From the NCBI GenBank assembly GCA_022361535.1, contig JAKSAU010000104.1, positions 1-13,841 of the forward strand: a DNA stretch of 13,841 nt, given 5' to 3'. The stretch is from Desulfobacterales bacterium (lineage in GTDB: Bacteria > Desulfobacterota > Desulfobacteria > Desulfobacterales > Desulfobacteraceae). Under the pieces are notes generated by a model. It worked only from the letters and a program-made list of their open reading frames with translations. It was not told where the DNA came from and did no database searches. The position numbers and the translations under genes are program-made. Of the stretch, positions 6,965 through 13,767 are shown one piece after another; position 1 is the stretch's first letter, and each line of letters opens with the position of its first letter.

Positions 6965-7911
6965 ATGCCACCTTTCTTCTCTTTGAAGACGGTAGTTACT
7001 ACTCTGTTTTCTGCACCCCTTACCCAATGCCTAAAGGGACATCCAAACCTGTTGACGCATATATACTGACTGAGCCTGTAGGAGATTTCACCATTGCCGC
7101 CCAAAAGGCAGTCCACGCCGTATTTGCTGCCACACTCAAGCAGAGCATACCTATTGAACCGGTAAATGCCGGATTTGATCTTGAGGAACGGATTAGGCAC
7201 GATGCTGATATCGCAGGTCAAAGCGGGGGATTGAGTTTTGCCCTGGCATTTGCCAGGGTTGTCTTAAATTTGAACCTGGGGAATATTGCAGCCACAGGTG
7301 TCGTCCGGGCAAACGGCCAGATCAGCCCGGTCCAGGGTATTCGGAAAAAATTGACCACCGCCACAAAAATATTGGGAAAAAACGACCTTTTATTCCTGCC
7401 AAAAGAGAATCTAAAAGAGATCCCAAAAACTGTAATTGATCAAATTCAGGCAAGACAGATTACCCTTGTTCCCGTGTCTCATATGGATGAGGTACTTGCC
7501 TTTATTTCACATGAAAAAAAAGAGCCTGTAAACCCTCGATTTAAGCGTCTTATACTACTGGTTATTCTGCTCATGGCAAGCATGGCCTTAGCTGTCCAAA
7601 CATACATTTCTAATAAAGACAAATCTTATGAAGTGCCCCAAAACCCAACTCACATTGCCGTACCACCCCGCCCACAAACCATACCAAAAAACCAAGAGGC
7701 ACCAACACAGCAAACAACCAAGCAGCAAAAAGATCAACAGACCTCTCAAGAACCTGCAGCCCCCGCACTAAAGCAAAAGTCAAAGGAAAAACAGCCGGCA
7801 CAGATTACAAAACCAAAACCTGCTAAGGTAACCCAACCCAAAGTCCCGGCCAAAAAAACCGCACCCTCTCTTCCCCCACCAGGCCCAGAGGGAGACCATG
7901 GGTTTGAGTAA
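6961..7911 (+). CDS. Stand-alone Lon-type S16 protease domain with C-terminal TM helix and Pro/Lys-rich tail
   Basis: I chose the ATG at 6961 (316 residues), which overlaps the previous stop as ATGA, over one at 6943 without a ribosome site. Residues about 35-183 match the Lon proteolytic domain. Catalytic Ser88 lies in AGQSGG (Lon DGPSAG) and Lys130 in GIRKKL (Lon GGLKEK), 42 residues apart against 43 in E. coli Lon. LFLPKENLKEIP and PVSHMDEVLAF match the Lon C-terminal strands. No AAA+ module is present. One membrane helix follows at about 197-215, then a 100-residue tail rich in Pro, Lys, Gln and Thr, similar in composition to the periplasm-spanning part of TonB. The likely topology is protease inside, tail outside; the lysine-rich tail makes this less certain. 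Gene order suggests it processes the ZAS protein or the sigma factor. Confidence 0.88.
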   Translation: MNATFLLFEDGSYYSVFCTPYPMPKGTSKPVDAYILTEPVGDFTIAAQKAVHAVFAATLKQSIPIEPVNAGFDLEERIRHDADIAGQSGGLSFALAFARVVLNLNLGNIAATGVVRANGQISPVQGIRKKLTTATKILGKNDLLFLPKENLKEIPKTVIDQIQARQITLVPVSHMDEVLAFISHEKKEPVNPRFKRLILLVILLMASMALAVQTYISNKDKSYEVPQNPTHIAVPPRPQTIPKNQEAPTQQTTKQQKDQQTSQEPAAPALKQKSKEKQPAQITKPKPAKVTQPKVPAKKTAPSLPPPGPEGDHGFE

Positions 7912-7974
7912 TTTTCGGTATACATTTTGCTTTTATACTTATTTTAGAATCAACAGATGTTGAACACAGGATAG

Positions 7975-8076
7975 GGGGATTGATATTTCCCCACTTTGTC
8001 AATGTATCACCGGTATGAAGGAAAATACCGGCACGGATTCGGCTTGGCAGTCTTTCCAGGAAGGAGACCGCCAGGC
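7975..8076 (+). promoter_or_regulatory. Three-hairpin structured leader upstream of the small orphan gene
   Basis: Hairpin 1 is GGGGA (7975-7979) with TCCCC (7988-7992) and an 8-base loop. Hairpin 2 is CCGGTAT (8010-8016) with ATACCGG (8025-8031) and loop GAAGGAAA. Hairpin 3 is GCTTGGC-A-GTCT (8042-8053) with AGAC-C-GCCAGGC (8065-8076), eleven pairs (one G-T) with one A/C mismatch and loop TTCCAGGAAGG. GGAAA of loop 2 (8020-8024) could pair with TTTCC (8053-8057) at hairpin 3. No T-run follows, so this is not a simple terminator. The ribosome site AAGGA is at 8083-8087. It matches no riboswitch class I can recall, including c-di-GMP-I. A cis-regulatory RNA is inference. Confidence 0.45.
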
Positions 8077-8095
8077 AAAAATAAGGATGTAAGTT

Positions 8096-8470
8096 ATGAA
8101 ACAAGCAGACCTGATGCCGACTTTTGGAACCGGCTTTTTGCAAGAAAAGGCAATGTACCAGTCGCTCATGGAAGACGGGGTTCAGACAGGCGGCATCCAA
8201 AACGGGCAATCCCAAACCAGCCCTGAAGAGTCTCAAATGGATGAACTTGGCGTTTTTTCTCAGCATGACCGGATTCTAACCGAGCAATGCTCATCCCAAA
8301 CAGATCCTGGCTATTTTGCTGCCAAAGAAAATATAGAAGTTGCAACGTCTATTTCAAATGAAATTGAGAAAACAACCATCCTTCTGGGCTATGCCCTTTA
8401 CCGCCTGGACTCCTTTGACAATGAAGACCTTTCCAATCAGCCAAGCCCTGAAATCCCACCGATAAAATAA
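8096..8470 (+). CDS. Small orphan protein, acidic and Ser/Gln-rich
   Basis: The product has 124 residues. The ATG has AAGGA eight bases upstream and the codon use looks like the neighbours. The protein is acidic, rich in Ser, Gln, Glu and Asn, without a signal peptide or membrane helix. One segment (about 78-105, ENIEVATSISNEIEKTTILL then GYALYRLDSF) looks like an amphipathic helix. The C-terminus is Pro-rich (QPSPEIPP). No family is recognised. It follows the protease gene by 184 bases, a gap filled by the hairpin leader, and precedes the PP2C gene by 233 bases, so it may be a separate transcription unit. A regulatory or adaptor role is only a guess. Confidence 0.65.
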   Translation: MKQADLMPTFGTGFLQEKAMYQSLMEDGVQTGGIQNGQSQTSPEESQMDELGVFSQHDRILTEQCSSQTDPGYFAAKENIEVATSISNEIEKTTILLGYALYRLDSFDNEDLSNQPSPEIPPIK

Positions 8471-8569
8471 CTGATCGTCAATGGTACTTAAGCGAAATAA
8501 AAAAAGAGAGAATACCGCTCTATTCCGGGTTCAATGGGCCGGAAACCGTTTTTCAAATCGGGGCAGGAC

Positions 8570-8598
8570 TTGACGAAGGACACAGTTTTTTTTAAGAC
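8570..8598 (+). promoter_or_regulatory. Weak candidate promoter for the HDOD-PP2C gene
   Basis: TTGACG (8570-8575) is followed after 17 bases by TAAGAC (8593-8598), a poor -10. The 233-base gap 8471-8703 otherwise holds an 11-base inverted repeat (AAACCGTTTTT at 8543-8553, AAAAACGGTTT at 8640-8650) and no gene. Confidence 0.22.
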
Positions 8599-8703
8599 TT
8601 AAGATCAATGGTTTCTACTAACGATAGATATGGTTCATAAAAAACGGTTTTTAAGGAAAAACCCATTATTTGCCAACTGTATAAGAAATAAAGGTTTTTT
8701 CAA

Positions 8704-10404
8704 ATGATGACAGGATATTCCCATATCCGGCCCGAAAATCTGCCGATGCCCGATCATAAGCTCATGGAGTTGATCCAGTATAGCTTAAAAGAGAATGCAG
8801 AAATTCAAACCCTGGCCAGCCTGGTTTCCACCAATCCGTCGTTAACCGTTCAACTACTGGGAATGGCAAACTCAGCGTTTTTCCGATTCCGGGAACAGAT
8901 TAATACTGTTTCCGATGCCATGGTCGCCATTGGACTGGACCAGGTCAAAAGCCTGGTACTCTGTTTTGCTGTTCGCGAAAATTTTGCAAAAATTTCCATT
9001 CCCGGATTTGATATTGAAGCATTCTGGAGCGACTCTATACACCGCGGTGTGGCAGCAAGGGAACTATGTAAAATGGTAGACGGACCCGTTGAAGAAGCAT
9101 TTACAACAGGCATGCTTCAGGATATCGGGCTGCTGGCCCTTTTCTTCATGGCCCCGGAAAAAGCAGACCGCTGGCAGTTGCTCAGGCCAAACCTTCCCGA
9201 GGACCGAAGAGCCATGGAAGCTGATCTTTTCCAGGCCACCCACGATAATATAGGAGGGATTCTGGCCCAAAAATGGCAACTGCCGGACTCTTATACCCTG
9301 TCTATCACCTCCCACCACCGGTTTGAAAAACCCAGGGAGGGGCGGATTATGCCAGCCTTGATCCATCTGGCTGATTTATGCAGCGCCGTATACACATGCC
9401 ACGACAAACCCAAAGCACTTAAACTGCTTAAAAGCCGGGCCAATCTTTTTTTCGATCTGCCGGAAGAAGATGTAGAACTCCTTTTGTCCCAAATGCCGGA
9501 ACTGGTGGAAGAGGCCGTAAGTCTGATGGAAATCAACGCCGGTCCATCCCCTGATTTTTCCGGAGTCATGTCCGTTGCCAGCCAGAAATTACTGGAAGAT
9601 AACATTTCTTATCGGGAACTGACCTGGCAGCTTCAGGAATCGCTTAGACAACGGGATGAGTATGCAGTACGCCTTGAAGCGGAACTGGGCATAGCAAGGG
9701 AAATTCAAAAAAGCCTTCAGCCGGATCTTGACCTGTTCCCTGGAATTGCAGCCTTTAATCTTCCGGCCTATCATCTGTCCGGAGACTTCTATGATTTTTT
9801 CCGCCTGCCTTCAGGTGCGTTAGGCTTCTGTCTCGGGGATGTGTCAGGTAAAGGAACAAGTGCCGCCCTGCTCATGGCAAAAGCAATTTCCCTGTTCCGC
9901 TGCCTTTGTAAACTGGGCGACAACATCGCCCAGGTGATAGAAATGATGAATACGGAACTCTATGAAACCGCAGTTCGCGGCATGTTTGTAACCTTCGTGG
10001 GAGGATGGTTCCATCCTAAAACCCTTGAACTGCACCTGATCAATATGGGACACATCCCGCCAATTCTTTTAAAGGGAAAAACGGTTACAAGGATCAAGCC
10101 CAGCGGGCCCCCGTTAGGGGTACAGCCGCAGACGTCTCCAGTTCTCCAGGACCTTTCCCTGGCTGACGGACGCCTTTATCTGTATACGGACGGTTTCACC
10201 GAGGGACGGCTGGAAATGGATGAAGAAGGGGCAAAAAGCATACCTTTAGGGTTTAAGGGGTTTTTAAACTGGCTTGCCATGTCCAGGCAATTGCCGATAG
10301 ACGAACAATTGGAGTGGATCAAGGACCAGTGCAGCCGTAAACTTGTTCCCCAGTCAGATGACCTGACACTTATGATACTGTCCGGAGAGTCTGAACAGTC
10401 CTGA
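8704..10404 (+). CDS. HDOD domain fused to PP2C-type (RsbU/SpoIIE) serine phosphatase
   Basis: The product has 566 residues; AAGG lies nine bases before the first of two adjacent ATGs. Residues about 10-215 form an HDOD domain (LPMPDHKLMELI, LVSTNPSLTVQLLGMANSAF, AMVAIGLDQVKSLVL). The canonical HD pair reads Q139-D140 in GMLQDIG, so phosphohydrolase activity is not expected, as in the family. A linker and coiled coil (about 290-335) lead into a PP2C/SpoIIE domain (about 340-560). Its metal-binding acidic residues are all present: D361 in GDFYDF, D379 in GDVSGKG, D496 in YTDGFTE and D552-D553 in DDLTLMIL. Such phosphatases usually dephosphorylate a STAS anti-anti-sigma protein and so free an anti-sigma factor. 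No STAS or anti-sigma kinase gene is visible here, so its substrate is elsewhere or is different. The protein is cytoplasmic, and the HDOD part probably relays the signal. Confidence 0.95.
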   Translation: MMTGYSHIRPENLPMPDHKLMELIQYSLKENAEIQTLASLVSTNPSLTVQLLGMANSAFFRFREQINTVSDAMVAIGLDQVKSLVLCFAVRENFAKISIPGFDIEAFWSDSIHRGVAARELCKMVDGPVEEAFTTGMLQDIGLLALFFMAPEKADRWQLLRPNLPEDRRAMEADLFQATHDNIGGILAQKWQLPDSYTLSITSHHRFEKPREGRIMPALIHLADLCSAVYTCHDKPKALKLLKSRANLFFDLPEEDVELLLSQMPELVEEAVSLMEINAGPSPDFSGVMSVASQKLLEDNISYRELTWQLQESLRQRDEYAVRLEAELGIAREIQKSLQPDLDLFPGIAAFNLPAYHLSGDFYDFFRLPSGALGFCLGDVSGKGTSAALLMAKAISLFRCLCKLGDNIAQVIEMMNTELYETAVRGMFVTFVGGWFHPKTLELHLINMGHIPPILLKGKTVTRIKPSGPPLGVQPQTSPVLQDLSLADGRLYLYTDGFTEGRLEMDEEGAKSIPLGFKGFLNWLAMSRQLPIDEQLEWIKDQCSRKLVPQSDDLTLMILSGESEQS

Positions 10405-10723
10405 CCGTTATTGAGTCTTTATACTATACATTTCTAATTCAGACGGTTAGATTATCTTAATCCGTTTTTTATTCGTAGCTGACATATAATAATAGTTGAC
10501 CCTGCAATTTATTCTCGTTTTACGCGAAATACGAACTATTTTTTTTTACAGATCAATTCCCCGTTTGATCATGCCTCCAAACCAAGCTAACAAATAGCTA
10601 ATATTAAGCTGTCTTACACTGGAAAACCGCGAAAAAAAAAACCGCCAAAACCCTTTTCAAACGGCTTAGTTGACCGATCAACCAGTTTTTTAATATATTC
10701 AGAACCCCCTATTCTTTTTTTTC
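10405..10723. other. Intergenic region between the PP2C gene and the TRAP promoter
   Basis: No gene is seen on either strand. It holds a weak terminator (10443-10470), a TATAAT at 10486-10491 without a good -35, and an inverted repeat GTTGA-CCGA-TCAAC at 10668-10681, about 45 bases upstream of the TRAP -35 element, where an activator might bind. The rest is AT-rich with several homopolymer A and T runs. Confidence 0.5.
10443..10470 (+). terminator. Likely intrinsic terminator of the HDOD-PP2C gene
   Basis: ACGG (10443-10446) pairs with CCGT (10462-10465). Further pairing of TTAGA with TCTTAA is interrupted by single bulges around a TTA loop. The stem runs directly into six T (10465-10470). 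It lies 38 bases after the stop codon. The stem is imperfect, so termination may be partial. Confidence 0.5.
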
Positions 10724-10751
10724 TTGACAGCCCGTTTCGCTTGGATACTAT
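10724..10751 (+). promoter_or_regulatory. Strong sigma-70 promoter of the TRAP operon
   Basis: A perfect TTGACA (10724-10729), a 16-base spacer and TACTAT (10746-10751, 4/6) give the best promoter in the window. The expected transcription start is near 10758, leaving a leader of about 60 bases before the ATG at 10818. Confidence 0.7.
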
Positions 10752-10777
10752 AGGGTATTGTCTTTAGCTGGTATATA

Positions 10778-10790
10778 GTTACATTGTAAC
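10778..10790. promoter_or_regulatory. Candidate operator GTTAC-ATT-GTAAC in the TRAP leader
   Basis: A perfect 5-base inverted repeat with a 3-base centre lies about 20-32 bases after the predicted transcription start. That is a usual place for a repressor such as a GntR-family regulator controlling a transport operon. No regulator gene is nearby in the window. Confidence 0.4.
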
Positions 10791-10817
10791 GTTAATTTTA
10801 TATATTTGGAGGTATCC

Positions 10818-11807
10818 ATGAAACGGACTTCTCTTTGTTTGATCCTTTTGCTGTGCCTGGCTTGGGCACCGCAACTTACTGCCAAAACCCAACTTCGGTA
10901 TGCAAACTTTTTCCCCCCGACCCATATCCAGAGCCAGCTAGCTGAAAGCTGGTGTAAAGAGGTAGAAAAAAGGACCAACGGAGAAGTTGTCATCCAATAC
11001 TTTCCTGCAGGCACCCTGACCAAAGCCCCCGCGACCTACGACGGAGTTGTCCAGGGAATCGCAGATATCGGCATGACGGTTTTGGCCTATTCCAGGGGCC
11101 GGTTTCCGGTTGCCTCAGCTATTGATCTTCCCATGGGATACACATCAGGCGTCCAGGCCACAGCCATTGCCAACGGCGTTCTAAACGAATTTAACCCTAA
11201 AGAATTTGATGATACCCAAATCATGTTCCTTCATGCCCATGGCCCCGGACTTATCCACACCCGGGAAAAAGCCATTGAATCCCTTGACGATCTCAAAGGC
11301 CTCAAATTAAGAGGTACAGGCACAAGCGGACTGGTGCAGGCGGCCCTTGGCGCCTCTCCTGTAGGCAAAAGCATGAGAGAATGCTACCAGATGCTTCAAA
11401 AAGGCGTTGTTGACGGCTCTTCCCATCCCATGGAATCCAACAAGGGATGGAAACTGGGAGAAGTGGTCCACTATATGGTCCAGAACTTTTCTACTGCCTA
11501 TACAACAACATTTGCTGTTTTCATGAACAAAGACAAGTGGGCCACCCTGACACCGGACCAGCAAAAAGCCATCCAGGATATTAACAAAGAATGGGCTGAA
11601 AAACACGGCAAAGCCTGGGATGACTCTGACAAACAAGGACTTGCATTTTTCAAAGAAAAGGGTGGAAAAGTCATTACACAGTCAGATGCTGAAGCCAAAA
11701 AATGGAGGGATGCCGCAGCCCCTGTTATCAATACCTATATAGAAAAAGCCGACAAAAAAGGGCTGGACGGCAAGGCCATTGTCGAGTATATCAAAGCCAA
11801 GATGTAA
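10818..11807 (+). CDS. dctP: TRAP transporter periplasmic solute-binding protein (DctP family)
   Basis: The start at 10818 (329 residues) follows GGAGG by five bases; an in-frame TTG at 10806 is rejected because it lies upstream of that site. The Sec signal peptide is cleaved after TA22 (QLTA-KTQ). The mature protein shows the DctP pattern: LRYANFFPPTHIQSQ at the N-terminus, and LKGLKLRGTGTSGLVQAALG with R165, the conserved arginine that normally forms a salt bridge with the ligand carboxylate. GVVDGSSHPM and MNKDKWATLTPDQQKAI follow. The length is normal. It captures a carboxylate-type solute in the periplasm and hands it to the DctQM membrane subunits encoded downstream. The substrate cannot be told from sequence. 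It is the first gene of the operon, and the terminator behind it should give it higher expression than dctQM. Confidence 0.95.
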   Translation: MKRTSLCLILLLCLAWAPQLTAKTQLRYANFFPPTHIQSQLAESWCKEVEKRTNGEVVIQYFPAGTLTKAPATYDGVVQGIADIGMTVLAYSRGRFPVASAIDLPMGYTSGVQATAIANGVLNEFNPKEFDDTQIMFLHAHGPGLIHTREKAIESLDDLKGLKLRGTGTSGLVQAALGASPVGKSMRECYQMLQKGVVDGSSHPMESNKGWKLGEVVHYMVQNFSTAYTTTFAVFMNKDKWATLTPDQQKAIQDINKEWAEKHGKAWDDSDKQGLAFFKEKGGKVITQSDAEAKKWRDAAAPVINTYIEKADKKGLDGKAIVEYIKAKM

Positions 11808-11825
11808 ATTACCCGGATTAACTCG

Positions 11826-11860
11826 GCCGGCAGTCTGCAGGGCTGCCGGCTTTCTTTTTC
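11826..11860 (+). terminator. Intrinsic terminator between dctP and dctQ (partial termination likely)
   Basis: GCCGGCAG (11826-11833) and CTGCCGGC (11843-11850) form a perfect 8-base GC-rich stem with a 9-base loop, followed by TTTCTTTTTC. It lies 18 bases after the dctP stop. Because dctQM follow on the same strand without another strong promoter, it probably lets some transcripts through and protects the dctP mRNA end. Confidence 0.75.
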
Positions 11861-11876
11861 CTTCCATAGGAAAAAG
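11854..11876 (+). repeat. Second hairpin that uses the terminator T-tract as its arm
   Basis: CTTTTTCCT (11854-11862) and AGGAAAAAG (11868-11876) are perfect 9-base arms with a 5-base loop TCCAT. The 5' arm is the T-tract of the preceding terminator. In readthrough RNA it would form a second stem. A 7-base arm pair (GTGCGTC 11901-11907, GACGCGC 11931-11937) follows before dctQ. Confidence 0.5.
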
Positions 11877-11959
11877 ACGCGTTTGATCAATGACAAAAAT
11901 GTGCGTCAGGCAACTATCACTTGATTGGCCGACGCGCAGGATAGTATTGCGGAACTTTA

Positions 11960-12454
11960 ATGAAACGTTTTAACTCTATACTGGACCGTACATCAGGCAT
12001 GCTCCGATATCTTGGAGCAATTGCACTGACCTTGATGATGCTCCTTACCGTGGTCGATGTTATCGGCCGTTTTTTTAAGCATCCCATTTTCGGTTCTGTT
12101 GAGCTGGTGGGATTTTTGGCTGTTATTGTGGCTGCCGCAGCACTGCCCCACACCTATAAAATAGACGGCCATGTGGGTGTGGAAATTGTTACCCGGATGC
12201 TGCCTAAAAGAATAAGTCTGTGGGTATCACTGCTCACCAGCACCTTAAGTCTTTGTCTTTTTTCGGTAATTGCCTGGCAAATGTTCATCTATGCAGAGGA
12301 CATTCAGGCTGCCGGTGAAGTCTCCATGAACCTGGAATTTCCCATCCATTATATTGTATATATCCTTGCTGCAGGCCTCACTGTATTCTCCGTGACCATT
12401 CTCCAGCACCTCATTGATACTGTTAAGAAACTAAGGAACACCGCCCTGAAATGA
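11960..12454 (+). CDS. dctQ: TRAP transporter small membrane subunit (DctQ family)
   Basis: The product has 164 residues. Four membrane helices are visible at about 18-36, 47-65, 86-110 and 129-150, as expected for the family. The end of the first helix carries VVDVIGRFF (31-39), the most conserved DctQ feature (usually D..gR), and SVELVGFLAV (46-55) is also typical. It works as the small subunit complexed with DctM in the inner membrane. The ATG has only a short GGA six bases upstream. It lies 152 bases after dctP, behind the terminator, and overlaps dctM by ATGA. Confidence 0.93.
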   Translation: MKRFNSILDRTSGMLRYLGAIALTLMMLLTVVDVIGRFFKHPIFGSVELVGFLAVIVAAAALPHTYKIDGHVGVEIVTRMLPKRISLWVSLLTSTLSLCLFSVIAWQMFIYAEDIQAAGEVSMNLEFPIHYIVYILAAGLTVFSVTILQHLIDTVKKLRNTALK

Positions 12455-13767
12455 ACCCCATTCTCTTTGGAATCTTAGGCATCCTGATCATGATTATGAT
12501 GTTTATGACCCGGATGCCTGTTGCATTTGTTATGGCATTGGTAGGATTTGCAGGATTTTCCCTGATGATTACCCCTTCTGCAGGCCTGGTCCTTTTATCC
12601 AGGAATGTATATGAAACCTTTGCCGCTTACGATCTTACCACCATACCTTTGTTCATCCTTATGGGACAATTGGGATTTAATTCGGGAATCTCCAAGCGCC
12701 TCTATGCTGCCGGGTATAAATTTTTAGGCAGTATCCGAGGAGGGCTTGCCATGGCCACGGTAACGGCCTGTACGGCCTTTGGGGCAGTATGCGGCTCCAG
12801 CCCCGCCACCGCTGCCACCATGGCCACGGTAGGATTACCTGAAATGGACCGGTTCAAATATGATGACGAATTATCCACAGGCGCTGTGGCATCAGGAGGC
12901 GGTATCGGCATGATCATGCCTCCATCCGTGGTCCTGATTATATACGGCATTCTTACTGAACAATCCATTGGCCAACTATTTGTAGCAGGCATCTTTCCTG
13001 CCATCCTAATTACCGCACTCTTTATCATTGCCATTTTTATCAAATGCCTGGCATACCCGGAACAGGGCCCTGCAGGTGAAAGATTCTCCTGGGCAGAACG
13101 GTTCAAAGCTCTTTTAGGACTGGGTGAAACCCTTGCTGTTTTTGCACTGGTTGTAGGCGGCATTTTTTACGGTCTTTTCACACCAACGGAAGCTGCTGCC
13201 ATTGGTGCTTTTGGTGTTCTGGCCATTGCAGTCGCAAGGAAAAGGATCACCTGGAAAGGATTTGCCAAATCTTTGATGGAAACCTTGAGTACATCTTGTA
13301 TGGTGCTCATGCTGATCACAGGTGCTGTTATCTTTGGTAAATTTTTAGCTGTTACCCGTATTCCATTTGAAATCGCATCCTGGGTGGGCGGTCTTTCCAT
13401 GTCACCGGTTCTGGTCATGGCCGTGATTATCCTAATCTATTTTATCGGCGGCTGCTTCATGGATGCCCTTGCTTTTGTTACCTTGACCGTACCCATCTTT
13501 TTTCCGGTTGTCATGGAGCTGGGCTATGATCCGATCTGGTTCGGCATCATCATTGTTATGGTAACTGAAATGGGAGTTATAACTCCGCCTGTTGGCATCA
13601 ATGTATATGTGGTGTACGGGGTGGCCAAAAACGTACTTAACCATGATGTGTCCCTAGAGAAAATATTCAAGGGTATTGCCCCGTTCCTGCTGGCTGTAAT
13701 TATCGGGGTTATTATATTGATCGGTTTTCCACGTATTATCCTGTTTTTACCGAATCTCATGTATTGA
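12451..13767 (+). CDS. dctM: TRAP transporter large membrane subunit (DctM family)
   Basis: The product has 438 residues, a usual DctM length, and is hydrophobic throughout with about twelve to thirteen predicted helices. Signature segments are GSSPATAATMATVGLPEM (115-132), a GGGIGMIMPPSV stretch (149-160), TEQSIGQLFVAGIFPA (169-184) and, near the C-terminus, TEMGVITPPVGINVYV, the second half of the internally duplicated fold with its own Pro-Pro motif. It is the ion-coupled transport channel of the system (sodium in characterised members). Its ATG overlaps the dctQ stop as ATGA without its own strong ribosome site, so translation is probably coupled. Confidence 0.95.
   Translation: MNPILFGILGILIMIMMFMTRMPVAFVMALVGFAGFSLMITPSAGLVLLSRNVYETFAAYDLTTIPLFILMGQLGFNSGISKRLYAAGYKFLGSIRGGLAMATVTACTAFGAVCGSSPATAATMATVGLPEMDRFKYDDELSTGAVASGGGIGMIMPPSVVLIIYGILTEQSIGQLFVAGIFPAILITALFIIAIFIKCLAYPEQGPAGERFSWAERFKALLGLGETLAVFALVVGGIFYGLFTPTEAAAIGAFGVLAIAVARKRITWKGFAKSLMETLSTSCMVLMLITGAVIFGKFLAVTRIPFEIASWVGGLSMSPVLVMAVIILIYFIGGCFMDALAFVTLTVPIFFPVVMELGYDPIWFGIIIVMVTEMGVITPPVGINVYVVYGVAKNVLNHDVSLEKIFKGIAPFLLAVIIGVIILIGFPRIILFLPNLMY

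Noticed and set aside
7975..8095. c-di-GMP-I riboswitch in the leader of the small gene
   Set aside because: The conserved GCAAA-type junction, tetraloop and receptor elements of that class are not present; only the three-stem layout is suggestive.
7996..8226. Plus-strand 76-codon frame across the leader and the small gene
   Set aside because: Arg/Gly-rich shadow frame running through the hairpins, without a good ribosome site. The frame starting at 8096 has one.
7823..8266. Minus-strand 147-codon frame opposite the protease tail and small gene
   Set aside because: It overlaps two better-supported plus-strand genes and the hairpin leader; its composition is unlike a real protein and no ribosome site was found.
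8504..8526. Minus-strand terminator-like stem GAATA/TATTC followed by a T-rich run
   Set aside because: The stem is only five AT-rich pairs and no minus-strand gene ends there.
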